A DNA stretch of 64,000 nucleotides, from contig NZ_JAXCLA010000008.1 of NCBI RefSeq assembly GCF_034043675.1, positions 372,001-436,000 on the forward strand, in the 5' to 3' direction. The translations under genes and the position numbers were made by a program. Source of the stretch: KK5 sp034043675 (GTDB lineage: Bacteria > Pseudomonadota > Gammaproteobacteria > Burkholderiales > Burkholderiaceae_C). The notes under the pieces were generated by a model that was given only the letters and a program-made list of their open reading frames with translations, searched no databases and was not told the DNA's origin. Below, piece after piece: positions 41,202 through 49,900 of this stretch. Every line of letters begins with the position of its first letter. The stretch's first letter is position 1.

Positions 41202-42827
41202 ATGAGCAGTGACCTCGAGACCAGCTATCTCGCCGACGGGACGACGCTGCGCTCCTGGCTGCTCAGCACCGACCACAAGCGCATCGCCATCCTCTACGCG
41301 CTGGCGATCACCGCCTTTTTCTTTCTCGGCGGCGCGGCGGCCACCGTCATCCGGCTGGAGCTGGCCACGCCCGCCGGCGATCTGGTCTCCGACGAGGCCT
41401 ACAGCAAGCTCTTCACCGCGCACGGCGTGATCATGGTGTGGCTGTTCCTGATTCCCTCGATCCCGTCCGTCGTCGGCAACTTCGTGCTGCCGCTGATGAT
41501 CGGCGCGCGCGACCTGGCCTTCCCGCGGCTGAACCTGCTGAGCTGGTACCTCTACGTCGGCGGCGGTCTGGTCGTGGTGGCCGCGCTGGCGGCCGGGGGC
41601 GTGGACACCGGCTGGACCTTCTACACGCCCTACTCGACGATGTTCTCCAGCAGCTCCGTGGTGCTGACCCTGGTGGGTGTCTTCATCACCGGCTTCTCGT
41701 CCATCCTCACCGGGCTGAACTTCATCGTCACCATCCACACGCTGCGCGTGCCGGGCCTGAAGTGGTTCAAGCTGCCGATGTTCGTCTGGTCCATGTACGC
41801 GACGAGCATCATCCTCGTGCTGGCCACGCCGGTGCTGGCGATGACGGTGCTGCTGCTGGTGGCCGAGCGCCTGTTCCAGATCGGCGTGTTCGACCCGGCT
41901 CACGGCGGCGATCCGCTGCTGTTCCAGCACCTGTTCTGGTTCTACTCCCATCCGGCCGTCTACATCATGGTGCTGCCGGCAATGGGCGTGGCCAGCGAGA
42001 TCATTCCCTGCTTCGCGAAGAAGCGTCTGTTCGGCTACCGCTTCATGGCCTACGCGGTGCTGGCGATCGCGGGCATCGGCTTCCTGGTCTGGGGCCACCA
42101 CATGTTCGTCAGCGGCCAGTCGCCGCTGGCCAACCTGGTGTTCTCGCTGCTGAGCTTCATCGTGGCCGTGCCTTCGGCGATCAAGGTCTTCAACTGGACC
42201 GCCACGCTCTACAAGGGCCGCATCCGGCTGGACGCGCCGATGCTCTACGCGCTGGGCTTCGTCGGCCTGTTCACGATGGGCGGGCTGACCGGACTCTTCC
42301 TCGCCTCGCTGGCGCTGGACGTGCACCTGACCGACACGTACTTCGTCGTCGCGCACTTCCACTACATCATGGTGGGCGGCTCGGTGATGGCCTTCTTCGG
42401 CGCGCTGCACTTCTGGTGGCCCAAGGTGTGCGGCAGAAAGTATCCGGAGACCCCGGCGCGACTGGCGGCGCTGATCGTCTTCTTCGGCTTCCACCTGACC
42501 TTCTTCCCGCAGTTCCTGCTGGGCGTGCAGGGCATGCCGCGCCGCTACCACGCCTACCCGCCCGAGTACACGGTGCTCAACGTGCTCTCCAGCGCTGGCG
42601 CCTCCATCCTCGCCCTGGGCTACCTGATGCCGCTGTGCTACCTCACATGGTCGCTGATCAAAGGGCCGCGCAGCGAGCCGAACCCCTGGGGCGCGACCGG
42701 CCTTGAGTGGGAGACGGCCTCGCCGCCACCGACGCACAACTTCGACGTGACGCCGTTGGCCCCTGACGATGTCTATGGCTACACGCCGGAATACCCTGCA
42801 CGCCATGAGCAGCACTCCGGCGCTTGA
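41202..42827 (+). CDS. coxA: Cytochrome c oxidase subunit I, A2-type
   Basis: A 541-residue catalytic subunit with about 12 helices. Ligands: H74 (heme a, AHGVIMVW), H250 with the cross-linked Y254, H299/H300 (CuB, WGHHMF), H385 and H387 (VAHFHY). Helix VI reads YSHPAVYIMVLP. Canonical A1 enzymes have a glutamate (GHPEVY) there; the Tyr-Ser pair defines A2-type oxidases such as Rhodothermus and Thermus caa3. It reduces oxygen to water and pumps protons. Confidence 0.95.
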   Translation: MSSDLETSYLADGTTLRSWLLSTDHKRIAILYALAITAFFFLGGAAATVIRLELATPAGDLVSDEAYSKLFTAHGVIMVWLFLIPSIPSVVGNFVLPLMIGARDLAFPRLNLLSWYLYVGGGLVVVAALAAGGVDTGWTFYTPYSTMFSSSSVVLTLVGVFITGFSSILTGLNFIVTIHTLRVPGLKWFKLPMFVWSMYATSIILVLATPVLAMTVLLLVAERLFQIGVFDPAHGGDPLLFQHLFWFYSHPAVYIMVLPAMGVASEIIPCFAKKRLFGYRFMAYAVLAIAGIGFLVWGHHMFVSGQSPLANLVFSLLSFIVAVPSAIKVFNWTATLYKGRIRLDAPMLYALGFVGLFTMGGLTGLFLASLALDVHLTDTYFVVAHFHYIMVGGSVMAFFGALHFWWPKVCGRKYPETPARLAALIVFFGFHLTFFPQFLLGVQGMPRRYHAYPPEYTVLNVLSSAGASILALGYLMPLCYLTWSLIKGPRSEPNPWGATGLEWETASPPPTHNFDVTPLAPDDVYGYTPEYPARHEQHSGA

Positions 42828-43401
42828 GCCGTCGCCGGACGCCGCGGCCACCGCGCGCTTCGGCATGTGGCTGTTCCTGGCCAGCGAGATCCTGTTCTTC
42901 GGCGTCGTGCTGTTCGTCTACGGCATCGCGCGTGGGCGTTCGCCGGCCGGCTTCCAGGCTGCTGGCGCGCGCACCGACCTGCTGCTCGGCACCGTCAACA
43001 CCGGGCTGCTGCTGACGAGCAGTCTGGCCGTGGCGCTGGCGGCCGAGGGAAGTGCAGTACTGGCCCGCCGCGGCTTTGCCGCGGCCGCGCTGCTGGGCGG
43101 CTCCTTCCTCGCCATCAAGGGCATCGAATACCACCGCGAATGGGTGGAGGGTCTGTTCCCCGGCCCCGACTTCGCACTCGCCGATGTGCCTGGCGCGGAG
43201 CTGTTCTTCACCTGGTACTTCGTCGCGACCTCGCTGCATGCGCTTCACCTGGCCATCGGTATCGGCCTGTGCCTGCTGCTGGCGGCACAACCGGCGCTGC
43301 GCCTGCGCTGGCGCACCGGCGTAGCGCTCTACTGGCATTTCGTGGACCTGGTGTGGATCTTCCTGTATCCCTTGATCTACCTCGTCGGAGCACGTCCATG
43401 A
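42805..43401 (+). CDS. coxC: Cytochrome c oxidase subunit III
   Basis: A protein of about 198 residues with five membrane helices: FGMWLFLASEILFFGVVLF, LLGTVNTGLLLTSSLAVAL, LGGSFLAIKGIEYHREW, LFFTWYFVATSLHALHLAIG and a C-terminal YWHFVDLVWIFLYPLIYL. These are typical subunit III motifs. The ATG at 42805 lies inside the end of coxA (23-bp overlap) and matches the family start better than the in-frame ATG at 42769. The short five-helix form is usual for caa3 enzymes. Confidence 0.92.
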   Translation: MSSTPALEPSPDAAATARFGMWLFLASEILFFGVVLFVYGIARGRSPAGFQAAGARTDLLLGTVNTGLLLTSSLAVALAAEGSAVLARRGFAAAALLGGSFLAIKGIEYHREWVEGLFPGPDFALADVPGAELFFTWYFVATSLHALHLAIGIGLCLLLAAQPALRLRWRTGVALYWHFVDLVWIFLYPLIYLVGARP

Positions 43402-43853
43402 GGCGGCTGGTGCTGGCCTGGCTCGCCCTGCTGGTACTGCTGGGGCTGAGCGCCGCCAGCGCAAAGCTGCCAGCACTGGGCCAGGGCCTGCTGGTGGTGT
43501 CCCTGTTGATCGCAGCAGGCAAGGCCGTGATCGTCGGCTGGGTGTTCATGGAACTCGGCCAGCGTCGGCCCTTGCTGCGCCTGGTGGCCGCCTGCGGGCT
43601 GGCAGCGCTGATGCTGCTCGGCGGCCTGAGCTGGCTGGACCTTGGCTTGCGCCGCGACGAGCCGAGCCGCTGGCAGGTGTCCCACAGACCGTGCCTCGGT
43701 CTGTCTAGCCGGTGCCGCGCGGCACGACGATTGCCTGAGGTGGCCATGTCAACGCAGGAGCTGAATCATGAAGTCACCCGGCCACCAGCAGATGCCCGAC
43801 CACCAAGTGCGCGAGGAGCGCGCCAAGGGCGTGGTCAAGGTCCGCGTCAATGA
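43398..43853 (+). CDS. Cytochrome c oxidase subunit IV-like small membrane protein
   Basis: The first 95 or so residues hold three helices (LVLAWLALLVLLGLSAASA, LVVSLLIAAGKAVIVGWVFMEL, LLRLVAACGLAALMLLGG), the pattern of the bacterial COX4 subunit. The gene overlaps coxC by four bases. The frame has no stop after the helices and runs another 55 codons of low-quality sequence into the DUF427 gene (86-bp overlap), so the original stop has probably been lost. Confidence 0.75.
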   Translation: MRRLVLAWLALLVLLGLSAASAKLPALGQGLLVVSLLIAAGKAVIVGWVFMELGQRRPLLRLVAACGLAALMLLGGLSWLDLGLRRDEPSRWQVSHRPCLGLSSRCRAARRLPEVAMSTQELNHEVTRPPADARPPSARGARQGRGQGPRQ

Positions 43854-44148
43854 CGTGACGATTGCCGAGTCCGACCAGGTGATCAAGGTCACGGAGGACA
43901 AGTCGCCCGTCCGCTACTACTTTCCGCGCAGCGATGTCCGCATGGAAGCGCTGACGCCCACCGACACCACCAGCGAATGCCCGTTCAAGGGACATGCCAC
44001 CTACTTCGACCTCGAGGCGGGCGGCCAGACGCTGAAGGATGCCGTCTGGACCTACGAGACCCCGTACGACGAGCACGCCGACCTCGCGCAGCGGCTCGCC
44101 TTCTACGACGACAAGTACCCGGCCATCCAGGTGATTGTCGGCAACTGA
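43768..44148 (+). CDS. DUF427 domain protein
   Basis: A 126-residue protein with the DUF427 features VRVNDVTIAESDQVIKVTE, PVRYYFPRSDVRMEAL, TTSECPFKGHATYFDL and a C-terminal VWTYETPYDE with LAFYDDKYP. The fold is a small beta-tent-like barrel of unknown function. It starts after GGAGCTGAATC. It lies on the same strand just after the oxidase genes. Confidence 0.85.
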   Translation: MKSPGHQQMPDHQVREERAKGVVKVRVNDVTIAESDQVIKVTEDKSPVRYYFPRSDVRMEALTPTDTTSECPFKGHATYFDLEAGGQTLKDAVWTYETPYDEHADLAQRLAFYDDKYPAIQVIVGN

Positions 44149-44167
44149 ACGAATCGGAGGCTGCACC

Positions 44168-44608
44168 ATGTCTGCATCTGCCGGCCGCAAGGCCGTTCCT
44201 CTGTACCTGCTGCTGTTCCCGGTGGCGATCGTCAGCTTCGTCGGTGCGCTGGCCAGCGACATCGCCTACGCGGCCAGCGCCTTCCTGATGTGGCTCAACG
44301 ATGCCGAGTGGCTGATCGCGATCGGCCTGGCCTTTGGCGCGGTGGCAGCCATCGTCCTGCTCGTGGCCTTCGTGCGCCGGCCATCGATCCGGCGCGGGCC
44401 CTTCGGCTGGCTGCATCTGGCGGTCTTCGTCGTCGCCCTGCTGGTCGAGCTGTTCAATGCCTTCGTCCATACGAGCGACGGCTGGACTGCGGTGGTGCCG
44501 GGCGGCATCACGCTGTCGGCCATTGGCGCCCTGTGTGGCCTCATCGCCGTGGCCCTGCTCTTCCGCATGCCGGCCGCCCGCGTCCTGAACCCGGAGCCCA
44601 TCCCATGA
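44168..44608 (+). CDS. DUF2231-like four-helix membrane protein
   Basis: About 146 residues with four membrane helices (LYLLLFPVAIVSFVGALASDI, AEWLIAIGLAFGAVAAIVLLVAF, WLHLAVFVVALLVELFNAFVH, LSAIGALCGLIAVALLF). The conserved small residues and FPVAIVSF-like start fit DUF2231, proteins often encoded near redox enzymes. CGGAGG lies ahead of the ATG. The end overlaps the start of the next gene by four bases. Confidence 0.75.
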   Translation: MSASAGRKAVPLYLLLFPVAIVSFVGALASDIAYAASAFLMWLNDAEWLIAIGLAFGAVAAIVLLVAFVRRPSIRRGPFGWLHLAVFVVALLVELFNAFVHTSDGWTAVVPGGITLSAIGALCGLIAVALLFRMPAARVLNPEPIP

Positions 44609-45933
44609 AAGCCCGTCGCCCCTTGATGACCATCGCCACGGCGCTTGTGCCGTTCGCCGCCCTGGCGGCAGGCTTCGACAAGAGCCAGCAGTACGGTCCG
44701 GACCCGCAGCTGCCCGAGCCCGCGCATGCGTTGCTGCCGCAGATGCATGTGCCCAAGGTCGTGGGCTGGCACGAAGGTGCGGCACCCAAGGTACCGGCAG
44801 GCTTCCGGATTGATGCCATTGCGACCGGACTTGCGAACCCGCGCAACGTCTATGCGTTGGCCAACGGCGATCTGCTGGTGGTGGAATCGACCAAGGATGC
44901 CAAGGAGCCGCTGGAGCGGCCGAAGCGTCCGGTGATGGACTTCGTCGAAGCCCGCGCGCATGGCGGCACGGGCAACGCGCCGAGCAATCGCATCCTGCTG
45001 TTGCGTGCCGCCAGCCAGGGCACGGGCCGGACGGTGCCCAACGTGCTGGTCGACCATCTGAACTCGCCGTTCGGTGTCGTCGTCGTCGGCGATGCGCTCT
45101 ACGTGGCCGATACCGACGCGATCCTGCGTTACCCGTTCAAGGTCGGCGACACCGCGGTCGGCGGTCCGGCCACCAAGCTTGTGGACTTGCCCGCCGGGCC
45201 GATCAACCATCACTGGACCAAGAGCCTGACGGCCAGTGCGGACGGCCACAAGCTCTACGTGGGCGTGGGCTCCAACAGCAACGCGATGGAGCGGGGGCTG
45301 ATTGCCGAAACCGACCGCGCAGCGGTATGGGAGGTCGATGCGGCAACGGGCGAGCACAAGATCTTCGCCAGCGGCCTGCGCAACCCGAACGGGCTGAACT
45401 TCTACCCCGGCAGCGACACGCTGTGGGCCGTAGTCAACGAGCGTGACGAGTTGGGCCCGAACCTCGTGCCCGACTACATGACCTCGGTCAAGCCAGGCGC
45501 TTTCTATGGCTGGCCGTTCAGCTACTGGGGCCAGCACGTGGATCCGCGCGTCAAGCCACAGCAACTGGACAAGGTCAAACAGGCCATCAAGCCGGACTAC
45601 GGCCTCAGCTCGCACGTGGCTCCGCTGGGCATGGCCTTCTACGGTGGCACCGCCTTCCCCGCGCAGTTCCAGGGTGGCGCCTTCGTTGGCGAGCACGGCA
45701 GCTGGAATCGCAAGGAGCTGAACGGCTACAAGGTGGTGTTCATCCGCTTCGATGGCGGTCATCCGGTGGGCGCTCCGATGGACTTCATCACCGGCTTCGT
45801 CGACAAGGACGGCCATGCGATGGGCCGGCCCGTGGGTGTGACCGTGGACAGCGCGGGCGCGCTGATCGTGGCGGATGATGTCGGCAACACGGTGTGGCGC
45901 GTCAGCGCCGTGACAAGCACGGCCAAGCAGTAG
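44605..45933 (+). CDS. Sorbosone-dehydrogenase-like PQQ-type beta-propeller protein
   Basis: A 442-residue exported protein with a signal peptide (MKARRPLMTIATALVPFAALAAG). The propeller shows PAGFRIDAIATGLANPRNVYALANGDLLVVES, NSPFGVVVVGDALYVADTD, FASGLRNPNGLNFYPGSDTLWAVVNERDELGPNLVPDY (in parts) and FVGEHGSWNR. These are signatures of the soluble glucose/sorbosone dehydrogenase family, which use pyrroloquinoline quinone in the periplasm. No PQQ synthesis genes are in the window. It is translationally coupled to the DUF2231 gene. Confidence 0.85.
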   Translation: MKARRPLMTIATALVPFAALAAGFDKSQQYGPDPQLPEPAHALLPQMHVPKVVGWHEGAAPKVPAGFRIDAIATGLANPRNVYALANGDLLVVESTKDAKEPLERPKRPVMDFVEARAHGGTGNAPSNRILLLRAASQGTGRTVPNVLVDHLNSPFGVVVVGDALYVADTDAILRYPFKVGDTAVGGPATKLVDLPAGPINHHWTKSLTASADGHKLYVGVGSNSNAMERGLIAETDRAAVWEVDAATGEHKIFASGLRNPNGLNFYPGSDTLWAVVNERDELGPNLVPDYMTSVKPGAFYGWPFSYWGQHVDPRVKPQQLDKVKQAIKPDYGLSSHVAPLGMAFYGGTAFPAQFQGGAFVGEHGSWNRKELNGYKVVFIRFDGGHPVGAPMDFITGFVDKDGHAMGRPVGVTVDSAGALIVADDVGNTVWRVSAVTSTAKQ

Positions 45934-45948
45934 CAGGAACTCCGGCCG

Positions 45949-46950
45949 ATGTCGACGAAGAAGATCGTCCTCTACGCCGCCATGGCGGCCAACATCGGCA
46001 TCGCGGTGACGAAGTTCATCGTCGCGGGCATCACCGGAAGCTCTGCCATGCTGTCCGAGGGCTTCCACTCCACGGTGGACATCTTCAACGGCGGCCTGCT
46101 GCTGGTCGGCACCCGGCTCAGCCAGCGGCCGGCCACGCCGGAACACCCGTTCGGCCATGGCAAGGAGCTGTACTTCTGGAGCCTGATCGTCGCCGTGCTC
46201 ATCTTCGGCTTGGGCGGCGGCCTGTCCTTCTTCGAGGGCGTGCAGCACATCCTGCACCCGGAGCCGCTGAGCGATCCCGGCTGGAACTACGCGGTGCTGG
46301 CTGCGGCCGGCCTGTTCGAAGGCTCGAGCTTCCTGGTCGCGCTGCGCGAGTTCCGCGCCCAGATCGGCGACACGCCCTTCTGGGAGGCCCTGCACGCGAG
46401 CAAGGACCCCGCCACCTACACCGTGCTGGCCGAGGATGCCGCGGCGCTCACGGGTCTGCTGATCGCCGCGGTAGGCATCGGCCTGAGCCAGGCGCTGCAG
46501 CGGCCGGAGATCGACGGCGCCGCCTCCCTGCTGATCGGCGTCCTGCTGTCCGCAGTGGCCGTGCTGCTGGTGCGCGAATCGCGCGGCCTGCTGATCGGCG
46601 AAGGCATCAAGCCCGAGACCGCGCAGGCGATCCGCGACCTCGCCGCCGCGCAGCCCAAGGTCCGCGAGGCCGGGCGCGTGCTGTCCATGTACGTGGGTCC
46701 GGACGACGCGCTGGTCACCATGGATCTGCAGTTCGAGGACGGCACGACGGCCGAGGACGCGGCGCAGACAATCGCCGAGGTCGAGCGCCAGGTGCGCGAA
46801 CGCTTCCCGAAGATCCGGCGCCTGTTCATCGAAGCCGGCTCGACGGCGCCACCGCATCAGCGCTGGGCGCGGCCCGATGCCGTACAGCAGCCGCCTGGCT
46901 ACTCAGAACCAGCGGCCACTCCTTCAGGCGCCGCGCCGGGGCGGTCCTAG
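45949..46950 (+). CDS. Cation diffusion facilitator (CDF) transporter
   Basis: A 333-residue protein with six membrane helices. Helix 2 holds SAMLSEGFHSTVDIFNGGLLL, with HSTVD as the metal-binding position, and helix 5 holds EDAAALTGLLIAAVGIGLS. A cytoplasmic C-terminal ferredoxin-like domain follows. It should export divalent metal (Zn, Co, Fe or Mn) by proton antiport. The first site has Ser-Glu/His-Asp rather than the standard HxxxD pair of ZitB, so specificity is open. It ends the plus-strand run and faces the large kinase. Confidence 0.88.
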   Translation: MSTKKIVLYAAMAANIGIAVTKFIVAGITGSSAMLSEGFHSTVDIFNGGLLLVGTRLSQRPATPEHPFGHGKELYFWSLIVAVLIFGLGGGLSFFEGVQHILHPEPLSDPGWNYAVLAAAGLFEGSSFLVALREFRAQIGDTPFWEALHASKDPATYTVLAEDAAALTGLLIAAVGIGLSQALQRPEIDGAASLLIGVLLSAVAVLLVRESRGLLIGEGIKPETAQAIRDLAAAQPKVREAGRVLSMYVGPDDALVTMDLQFEDGTTAEDAAQTIAEVERQVRERFPKIRRLFIEAGSTAPPHQRWARPDAVQQPPGYSEPAATPSGAAPGRS

Positions 46951-46974
46951 GTTGGCGTGTTCGAGATCCTAGGA
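46945..46974. terminator. Inverted CCTAGG pair between convergent genes
   Basis: TCCTAGG and CCTAGGA form a 7-bp inverted repeat with a 16-base loop. Each arm contains the stop codon of one of the two convergent genes. There is no T-run, so termination is only a possibility. Confidence 0.25.
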
Positions 46975-49900
46975 ACTGAGATCGATCGGAGAGGCCAACA
47001 GCCTCTCCAGCGTCTCGATATCCACCGGCTTGAGCAGGTGCGACGAGAAGCCGGCCCGGCGAGCTTCCTCCTGGTCCCGTTCCCTGCCATATCCGGAAAT
47101 GGCGATCAGCCGTAGCGGATCGGCCATCTGCTGCGCGCGCATCCGCCGCGCCAGCTCGTAGCCATCGATCTCCGGCAGACCAACGTCGAGCAAGGCGGTG
47201 TCCGGCTTGAACTCGCGCTGCAACTGCAGCGCATCGATGCTCGAGTAGGCCGTCGAGACCTCGTGGCCTTCGGCCTGCAGCAGTTCCGCCAGCGCGTCTG
47301 CGCCGTCGCGGTTGTCATCAACGACAAGGATGCGACGCGCGACCTTTGCTGTGGCGGGCTCTGAGCGGACCGCCTCGCCGGAATCTGAAATCCGCGCCAG
47401 CCGGATCTCGAAGGTGGCACCCTTGCCGACGCCCTCGCTGCGGGCACTCACGGTTCCGCCATGCATCTCGACAAGCCGCTTCACCACCGCGAGGCCGATT
47501 CCCAGCCCGCCCTGCGAGCGATCCAGCGTGCGTTCGCCTTGTGAGAACAGATCGAACACGCGCGGAAGCACGTCGGCCGAAATTCCCACGCCGTCGTCGC
47601 TGATCGTGATCACCGCCTGGTCGCCATCAATCCCGCTTCGCACGCAGATTTCACCGCCCGACGGCGTGTACTTGGCCGCGTTGACCAGGACGTTGCTGAA
47701 GCATTGCACCAGGCGCTCCGGATCGCCCATCACGCTCAGCGGATCGGCGCTGGGACGCAGCACGACCGAATGCCGCTTCTCCCGCATCAGCGGCGCCACG
47801 CTGTCCAGCGAATGGTTGATCAGTTGATCGATTCGCTGTGGCGCGAGGCGCAATTGGATGCGTCCCTGCGTGATGCGGGAGATGTCGAGCAGGTCGTCCA
47901 CCAAGCGTGTCAGGTGCGTGACCTGGCGCCCGATGATGTCCACCGCCCAACGTGATCGCGACGACTCCAGACTGGTCCGCAGCAGAAGCTCGGTCGCGCT
48001 GCGCATGGGTGCCAGCGGATTGCGCAACTCGTGCGCCAGCATCGCGAGGAACTCGTCTTTCTGCCTGTCCGCCGCTTCCAGAGCCTGGCCGTGCCGCAGG
48101 AGATCCTCCTGAGCCTGCCGACGTTCCGTGACGTCGGCGGCCGCGCCGAACCATTCAACGATCTGCCCCCGCTCGTCATGCAGCGGAATGGCGCGCGAAA
48201 GTGTCCAGCCCAGCGAGCCGTCCACACGGATCACACGGTGCTCGAGCTCGAACGGCGAGTTCGACGCGATCGCCTTCGCTATAGCGGCCTGCACCGCGGC
48301 TCGGTCATCCGGATGGATGTACTTCTGCATCCAGGCGTGGCTTGGCCCCTCTTCGTCGGCGATGAAGTTCCGTCCGTGCAACTGGCGCATCTCGCGCCAG
48401 TCCGAGCTCATCCGATAGACCGCGTCATGGGTCGCCTGCATGTAGGCACGGAACCTCGCTTCGCCCTGGCGGCGTTGACGGATCAACTCCAGCAGCGAGC
48501 CGATCCGGGTCAGCAGTTCGCGGGCATGGAACGGCTTGTAGACGTAGTCGTCGGCTCCGGCGGCGAGAGCCTCGATGCGCGACTCCTCGCCGGCTCGCGC
48601 CGACAGCAGCATGACCGGCACCTCGTGCAGGACAGGGTCGGAGCGCAGCCGCGCGAGCAGTGCCAGGCCATCGAGGCGCGGCATCATCACGTCGGCAAGG
48701 ATCAGGTCCGGCGGCTCGGCGCGGGCCCTGGCCAGTGCCTCCTCGCCATCACCTACGGCCAGCACCTCGTAGTGCACGGCGAGCAGGTTGCGAAGGTAGG
48801 CCCGCATGTCCGCGTTGTCGTCGGCAAGCAGGATGCGGGCACCGAAGCTCGCCTGGAAGCGTGAGTCCGCGTCGCGCAGCAACTCGCCACCGGCATCCGC
48901 CTGCGCGCCCGGCCCCGCCTCCTCGCCGGGCAGCCAGCGCAGCACGTCGTCGACGTAGGCCCGGGCATCCGACGACACGGCCATCGACGACGAGGGCTCT
49001 GCAGTCCGTTGGGCTGGCGGGATATGAGCCGTGCCCAGTGCCACGCGAACCCGGAACGTACTGCCGCTCCCCGGCGCGCTGTCGACCTCGATCGATCCAC
49101 CGTGCAGGCGAACCAATTCCTGCACCAGGGCCAGCCCGATCCCGGATCCCTCATGGCTGCGCGATCGCATGCCTTCGATCCGATGGAAACGTTCGAACAG
49201 GCGCGGCAGCTCATGCCCGGGGATGCCGCCGCCGGTATCCGAAACCTCCAGCAGCGCGAAACCTCCGTCTCGCCGCAGCCTCACCGTCACGCTCCCGTCG
49301 AAGGTGAACTTGAACGCATTCGAAAGCAGATTCAACACGACCTGCTCCCACATCGCGCGATCGACATGCACAGGCTCGTCGAGCGCTTGGACATCGACGT
49401 TGAATGCCAGTCCTGCGCGCTCCATCGCCGACCGGAAAGAGCTCGCCACATCGCGGGTCAACGATGCCAGGTCCACCGGCGTGAAGGACGCCGTCATCCG
49501 CCCAGCTTCGATGCGCGCGAAATTCAGCAGCGAGTTCACCAGCTTGAGCAGGCGCTGGGCGTTGCGGTTCGCCAGATCGAGTTGCGCGCGCAGCGGCGCC
49601 GGCAGCGTGTCATTCCCGAGCGCGTCCTCGAGCGGACCCAGCATCAGCGTCAACGGCGTACGGAACTCGTGGCTGACGTTCGAGAAGAAAATGGTCTTGG
49701 CCCGGTCGATCTGCGCCAACGCCTCGGCGCGACGGCGCTCTTCTTCGTAAGCCCTGGCATTGGCCACGGACGAGGCGATCTTGCCGGCGACGAGATCAAG
49801 AAAACGCGTGTACTGCGCATCGGGTCGGATACAGGCGCTGATGCCCGCGACCAGGACACCCGCTGGACGCGTACTCGTGGCCGATCGCAGCGGAACCAGC

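Noticed and set aside
40140..42866. Long minus-strand open frame opposite coxB and coxA
   Set aside because: Low-complexity Gln/His/Arg/Gly-rich translation and full overlap with confirmed oxidase genes show it is a shadow.
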